From: Flavobacterium sp. ALJ2
GTDB taxonomy: Bacteria > Bacteroidota > Bacteroidia > Flavobacteriales > Flavobacteriaceae
Length of the DNA stretch: 64,000 nt
Direction of reading: 5' to 3'
Assembly (NCBI RefSeq): GCF_015594725.1
Contig: NZ_JADNRC010000012.1
Location: forward strand, 62,001-126,000
Shown: positions 60,361 to 64,000 of the stretch, piece by piece
Layout of the letters: each line of letters starts with the position of its first letter
How positions within the stretch are numbered: the first letter of the stretch is position 1
Notes under the pieces: model-generated
The model's input: the letters and a program-made list of their open reading frames with translations, nothing else
Told to the model about the DNA's origin: nothing
Database searches by the model: none
Translations under genes and position numbers: made by a program

Positions 60361-60690
60361 ATGTCAAACAACACTGGAAACACGATATTGGCACTTCTTA
60401 CAGGTGCGGCGATTGGAGCAGGAATTGGAATTTTGTTTGCACCGGATAAAGGGTCAAAAACAAGAGGACGTATTAAACACGGAATTGATGATGCTAAACA
60501 TAATTTGAAGCATAAATTAGAAACTTCTACTGAAGAATTACGCGACAAGTTTTTAAATGCTAAAGAAGATTTAGATGGAACGTATGAAAACTTACTTTCG
60601 AATATGAGTTATAAAACAGAAGAAGTAATTTCTTTTCTTGAATCTAAATTAGCAGATTTGAAAACTCAAAACGCTAAACTTCAAAAATAA
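60361..60690 (+). CDS. YtxH domain protein
   Basis: 109 residues. 'GNTILALLTGAAIGAGIGILFAPDKGSKTRGRI' is the YtxH (gas vesicle/GvpP-like) glycine-rich membrane hairpin; the rest is a charged coiled coil ending 'SKLADLKTQNAKLQK'. Stress-linked envelope protein in other bacteria. Leads a small run of three membrane genes. Confidence 0.9.
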   Translation: MSNNTGNTILALLTGAAIGAGIGILFAPDKGSKTRGRIKHGIDDAKHNLKHKLETSTEELRDKFLNAKEDLDGTYENLLSNMSYKTEEVISFLESKLADLKTQNAKLQK

Positions 60691-60819
60691 AATAGCCTTT
60701 TTTTAGGCATAAGCAAAGTACACATTGAACTTTAATTGTTATTGTTTCAAAAAAACACAATACATTGGTTTCATTGTGTACTTTGTTTTTTTATATTAAA
60801 ATCAACTAAAATTGTATTT

Positions 60820-61170
60820 ATGGCTTTTGAAGAGTTTAAAGAACATACCGAAAATATTCAAGATCAGGCGAAAGCCTATGTTGATAGTCACCTCGCTTAT
60901 TATAAATTATGGGGTTTTAAAGTAGCAATGAAATCTACTACAGTAATTTTTAAATTTATTTTAATTTTACTGTGTTTTAGTATGGTTATGTTGTTTGGTT
61001 CAGTTGCAGCTGCTTTTGCAATTAGTGCTGCTTTGGGCAGTTATACTTTTGGATTTCTTATAGTAGGAGGGATCTATTTATTAGCTACGATACTTATTTT
61101 CTTTATAAAAGATAAAATGGTAGAAGGACCAATCTTAGAGAAATTTTCAGAAATATTTTTTAACGACTAA
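60820..61170 (+). CDS. Phage-holin-like / DUF1469-type membrane protein
   Basis: 116 residues starting MAFEEFKEHTENIQDQAKAYVD; the ATG at 60736 is not used because 28 residues of atypical sequence would be added. Two membrane segments ('FKFILILLCFSMVMLFGSVAAAFAIS' and 'FGFLIVGGIYLLATILIFF'). Small holin-like family common after YtxH genes. Confidence 0.85.
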   Translation: MAFEEFKEHTENIQDQAKAYVDSHLAYYKLWGFKVAMKSTTVIFKFILILLCFSMVMLFGSVAAAFAISAALGSYTFGFLIVGGIYLLATILIFFIKDKMVEGPILEKFSEIFFND

Positions 61171-61173
61171 ATT

Positions 61174-61428
61174 ATGGAAACAAAAAAATACTCGTCATAC
61201 GCTGAAATTGATAGAGAATTGGAAATTCTTAAAATTGAGAAAGAAATAAATTATCAAAAATTAGTTTTAAGTGTTCAAAAAACTAAAGAATCTTTAGAAC
61301 CTCAGAATATAATAAATGGTTTTTTAGGTTCTTACAAAACGATACTTTCTAATTCATATTTAAAAATTATTCAAGCTGCTATTCCTTATCTTATAGGATG
61401 GTTTATGAACAAAAAAAGAGGCCATTAA
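61174..61428 (+). CDS. Small protein after the holin-like gene (DUF6327-like)
   Basis: 84 residues. 'YSSYAEIDRELEILKIEKEINYQKL' then 'ESLEPQNIINGFLGSYKTIL' and a short C-terminal membrane-like stretch. I believe this is DUF6327; not verified. 3 bp after the holin-like gene, so coupled. Function unknown. Confidence 0.72.
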   Translation: METKKYSSYAEIDRELEILKIEKEINYQKLVLSVQKTKESLEPQNIINGFLGSYKTILSNSYLKIIQAAIPYLIGWFMNKKRGH

Positions 61429-61437
61429 GCCTCTTTT
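61414..61437. terminator. Bidirectional terminator
   Basis: AAAGAGGC-CATTAA-GCCTCTTTT between the converging genes at 61174 and 61456; the stem overlaps the 3' end of the first. Confidence 0.8.
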
Positions 61438-61455
61438 GTATTTTCTATATTTAGA

Positions 61456-62433
61456 TTACTCTTCTGTTTCTGTATCATCAGGAGTTTCATAATCAGGTTT
61501 TGTTTCAGTTTTTGGTTTCAGTTTTCTATTTGTTTTCTTCATCATTTCACCCACTTGGTTGGATGCACTAAATGAAGCTACCATATTGTTTAGCATATCA
61601 CTTCCAGCTTGTGGCGAATTTGGTAATAAAATCAAGTTAGAATTTGTATCAGCACCAATAGCTTGTAATGTATCATAATGTTGAGTAACAACAATTAATG
61701 CTGAAGCTTCTTGAGAATTAATTCCTACTTTATTTAAAACATCAACGCTTTCTACAAGACCTCTTGCAATTTCTCTTCTTTGATCAGCAATACCCTGTCC
61801 TTGTAATCTTTTACTTTCAGCTTCAGCTTTTGCTTTAGCAACAATTCTAATTCTAGATGCTTCAGCTTCAAATTCAGCTACAGTTTTTTCTCTATCAGCA
61901 GCATTAATTCTGTTCATTGCATTTTTAACCTGAATATCTGGATCAATATCAGTTACCAATGTATTTATAATTGTATATCCATAAGTAGTCATTGCTTCAT
62001 TTAATTCTCTTTTTACTGCAACTGCGATATCATCTTTTCTTTCAAAAACATCATCTAATTTTAATTTAGGAACTTCTGCTCGTACTACATCAAATACATA
62101 AGATGTGATTTGATCGTGTGGATATTCTAATTTATAGAAAGCATCATAAACGGTTTCTTTAATTACCATAAATTGAACTGATACTTTAAGTTTCACAAAA
62201 ACGTTGTCTTTAGTTTTTGTTTCAATGATAACATCTAATTGTTGAATTTTTAGATTTACTCGTCCAGCAATTCTATCAATCATTGGTATTTTTAATTGTA
62301 AACCTGAAGTTCTTACGCTAAGAAATTTTCCGAAACGTTCTATAATTACAGATGTTTGTTGTTTTACTGTAAAGAAAGAAGATAGAAGAATAAATAATCC
62401 GAAGATTAAAAGAATAATAATTGGAATGTTCAT
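61456..62433 (-). CDS. SPFH/Band 7 (stomatin-like) protein
   Basis: 325 residues. N-terminal membrane segment, then SPFH domain with 'TSVIIERFGKFLSVRTSGLQLKIP', 'VQFMVIKETVYDAFYKLEYPHDQI' and 'RAEVPKLKLDDVFERKDDIAVAVKREL', and a coiled-coil stretch rich in 'AEAESKRLQGQGIADQRREI'. Membrane microdomain scaffold, possibly modulating proteases. Acidic C-terminal tail. Confidence 0.95.
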   Translation of the reverse strand: MNIPIIILLIFGLFILLSSFFTVKQQTSVIIERFGKFLSVRTSGLQLKIPMIDRIAGRVNLKIQQLDVIIETKTKDNVFVKLKVSVQFMVIKETVYDAFYKLEYPHDQITSYVFDVVRAEVPKLKLDDVFERKDDIAVAVKRELNEAMTTYGYTIINTLVTDIDPDIQVKNAMNRINAADREKTVAEFEAEASRIRIVAKAKAEAESKRLQGQGIADQRREIARGLVESVDVLNKVGINSQEASALIVVTQHYDTLQAIGADTNSNLILLPNSPQAGSDMLNNMVASFSASNQVGEMMKKTNRKLKPKTETKPDYETPDDTETEE

Positions 62434-62514
62434 AACCGATAAATTTAGTTTAAATATTAATTGTCAAATTACGAAATTTCTTCCATCTGAGACGTTATGT
62501 TTTCATTAAATATA

Positions 62515-62557
62515 AAAAGCGTTAAGAACGGCCTCTATAGGTGGTCTTAACGCTTTT
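62515..62557 (-). terminator. Terminator after gltX
   Basis: AAAAGCGTTAAGA (62515-62527) pairs with TCTTAACGCTTTT (62545-62557). Confidence 0.8.
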
Positions 62558-62578
62558 ATAATTGTACTTGTTAATTTT

Positions 62579-64000
62579 TTATAAAGCCACTATTGCTTTT
62601 TGGATTCTTGAGATGGTTTCTTCTTTTCCAATGATTTCAACAATATCAAATAGGTGAGGACCTTTAAGTGCTCCAACCAAACTCAAACGGAAAGGTTGCA
62701 TAACTTTACCCATTCCAATTTCATTTTTAGTCATCCAATCTTTTACTATAGATTCAATATTTACAGAAGTAAAATCTTCAATATTTTCCAGAACAGATGT
62801 TAGTTCTTGCATTAAAGTTGGAGTTGCTGAATTCCAATTTTTAGTTGCTTTTTCATCATATGATGTTGGTGCTTGGAAAAAGAAATCGCTTAGTTCCCAA
62901 AATTCAGAAACAAAATGAGCACGTTCTTTTATCAAAGAAACTATTTTTGTTGTTAGTTCGAGCGGAGTCGAGAACCCTTTTTCAACTAAAATAGGAGTGA
63001 AATCTTTGGCTAAATCTTCATTACTTTGTTTTATCAAATGCTGGTGATTGAACCATTTGTTTTTCTCTGGATCAAATTTAGCACCAGATTTATGAACTCT
63101 GTTTAAATCAAATGCTTCTATTAATTCATCTAATGAAAATATTTCTTTGTCAGTTCCATCATTCCAACCTAATAAAGCTAGGAAGTTAATAACAGCTTCT
63201 GGGAAAAATCCTTTTTCTCTATATCCAGATGAAATCCCTTCTTCTGTTTTCCATTCTAATGGAAATACAGGGAAACCAAGTTTATCACCATCTCTTTTAG
63301 ATAATTTACCGTTACCAATTGGTTTCAGAATTAATGGTAAATGCGCAAATTCTGGAGCATCCCAACCAAAAGCTCTGTATAATAAAACGTGTAGAGGCAT
63401 AGATGGCAACCATTCTTCTCCACGAATTACATGAGATGTTTCCATCAAATGATCATCTACAATATTTGCTAAATGGTAAGTTGGCATTCCATCACTTTTA
63501 AATAAAACTTTATCATCTAAAAGATTGGTTTCAAACTTAACTTCTCCACGAATACTATCTTGTAAATGCAATGTTTCGTTTACCGGAGTTTTAAAACGAA
63601 TTACATAATGCTCTCCATTTGCAATTCTCTTAGCCGTTTCTTCTGTAGAAATTACTAGTGAAGTATCTAGTTTTTCGCGGTTATGATGATTGTATATAAA
63701 TGTTTTTCCTTCTGCTTCATGTTGTTTTCTTAGCGCATCTAATGATTCTGGAGTATCAAATGCATAATAAGCCCAGCCTGAAGTGATTAATTGATCTGCA
63801 TATTGTTGGTATAAATCTTTACGATCACTTTGTCTGTATGGACCAAATTTTTCATTTTTGCCTACAGTTTCATCTGGAGCAATTCCTAACCATTCTAGCG
63901 CTTCCATAATATAAGCTTCGGCACCAGGAACAAAACGGGTTTGATCTGTATCTTCAATTCTAAGATAAAAAACACCGTTATGTTTTTTTGCAAATAAATA
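62579..64000 (-). CDS. gltX: Glutamate--tRNA ligase (5' end beyond window)
   Basis: Open to the right edge: the frame continues upstream of the Met at 63907 as 'HNGVFYLRIEDTDQTRFVPG', the conserved block after the HIGH motif, which lies outside. In-window features: 'GKLSKRDGDKLGFPVF' (KMSKS), 'GLNRVHKSGAKFD'-like and 'LLYRAFGWDAPEFAHLPLILK'. It charges tRNA-Glu, and in this organism would also supply Glu-tRNA for the LanB reaction at 3011. Confidence 0.96.
   Translation of the reverse strand, partial: YLFAKKHNGVFYLRIEDTDQTRFVPGAEAYIMEALEWLGIAPDETVGKNEKFGPYRQSDRKDLYQQYADQLITSGWAYYAFDTPESLDALRKQHEAEGKTFIYNHHNREKLDTSLVISTEETAKRIANGEHYVIRFKTPVNETLHLQDSIRGEVKFETNLLDDKVLFKSDGMPTYHLANIVDDHLMETSHVIRGEEWLPSMPLHVLLYRAFGWDAPEFAHLPLILKPIGNGKLSKRDGDKLGFPVFPLEWKTEEGISSGYREKGFFPEAVINFLALLGWNDGTDKEIFSLDELIEAFDLNRVHKSGAKFDPEKNKWFNHQHLIKQSNEDLAKDFTPILVEKGFSTPLELTTKIVSLIKERAHFVSEFWELSDFFFQAPTSYDEKATKNWNSATPTLMQELTSVLENIEDFTSVNIESIVKDWMTKNEIGMGKVMQPFRLSLVGALKGPHLFDIVEIIGKEETISRIQKAIVAL

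Noticed and set aside
62579..63907. gltX as a complete gene starting at 63907
   Set aside because: The frame stays open with conserved sequence to the window edge, so this Met is internal.

Overview
The window is an AT-rich chromosomal segment of a Flavobacterium-type bacterium (Bacteroidota, Flavobacteriaceae). The evidence is the sprE/porW gliding and type IX secretion gene next to a split ATP synthase operon (no atpD or atpC alongside), several families largely confined to Bacteroidota (DUF5687, DUF4254, DUF6427-like, DUF6909-like, TPR-AraC hybrids), and promoters of the TAnnTTTG -7 type. There are no rRNA genes or CRISPR arrays, and I found one tRNA gene (tRNA-Cys).

Layout. 0-1.5 kb: an O-antigen/polysaccharide flippase. 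1.6-7.8 kb (minus strand): a compact class I lanthipeptide locus with a 55-residue precursor found by hand, an exported prolyl-oligopeptidase, a split LanB dehydratase (large glutamylation protein plus small elimination protein) and a GNAT acetyltransferase. 7.9-9.6 kb: a membrane-anchored TPR-AraC regulator. 9.7-19.7 kb (plus strand): a bacteriocin-like region with four short double-glycine-leader peptides arranged as two pairs, three CPBP membrane proteases, several tiny membrane proteins, an HlyD adaptor, a C39-peptidase ABC exporter and a two-gene ABC transporter. 19.8-31 kb (minus): ATP synthase a, c, b, delta, alpha and gamma genes, an AtpZ-like gene, a bactofilin, sprE, and an ABC-2 transporter pair. 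31-38.8 kb: housekeeping genes (ferredoxin-type reductase, heptosyltransferase-like GT9, upp, purD, PaaK-like ligase). 39-42.2 kb (minus): exopolysaccharide genes. 42.3-49.6 kb: DUF6909-like, GH3, tatA, tex, DUF1294 and rpiB. 49.66-50.49 kb: a gene-free, AT-rich stretch with several DnaA-box-like 9-mers at a switch in gene orientation and apparent GC skew, which is a candidate replication origin. 50.5-64 kb: rnr, LysE, tRNA-Cys with tandem partial copies, folB, a toxin-antitoxin pair, glnS, a 1.4-kb repeat-filled gap, YtxH/holin-like genes, a stomatin-like protein, and the 3' part of gltX running off the right edge.

Main point of interest. The same operator-plus-promoter cassette (imperfect palindrome TCGGRATTC-N2-GAATYCCGA, then 7 bp, TTTG, 21 bp, TAGTTTTG) occurs three times: before peptide pair 1, before peptide pair 2, and before the exporter operon. 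A fourth palindrome of the same form and 2-bp spacer lies upstream of the lanthipeptide precursor, with exactly 10 bp more to its -7 box. I infer one regulon linking an unmodified two-peptide bacteriocin system, its C39 exporter, and a lanthipeptide locus that has no LanC or LanT of its own. A decayed fragment of the hlyD 5' end and a frameshifted small membrane ORF show that the region grew by duplication and decay.
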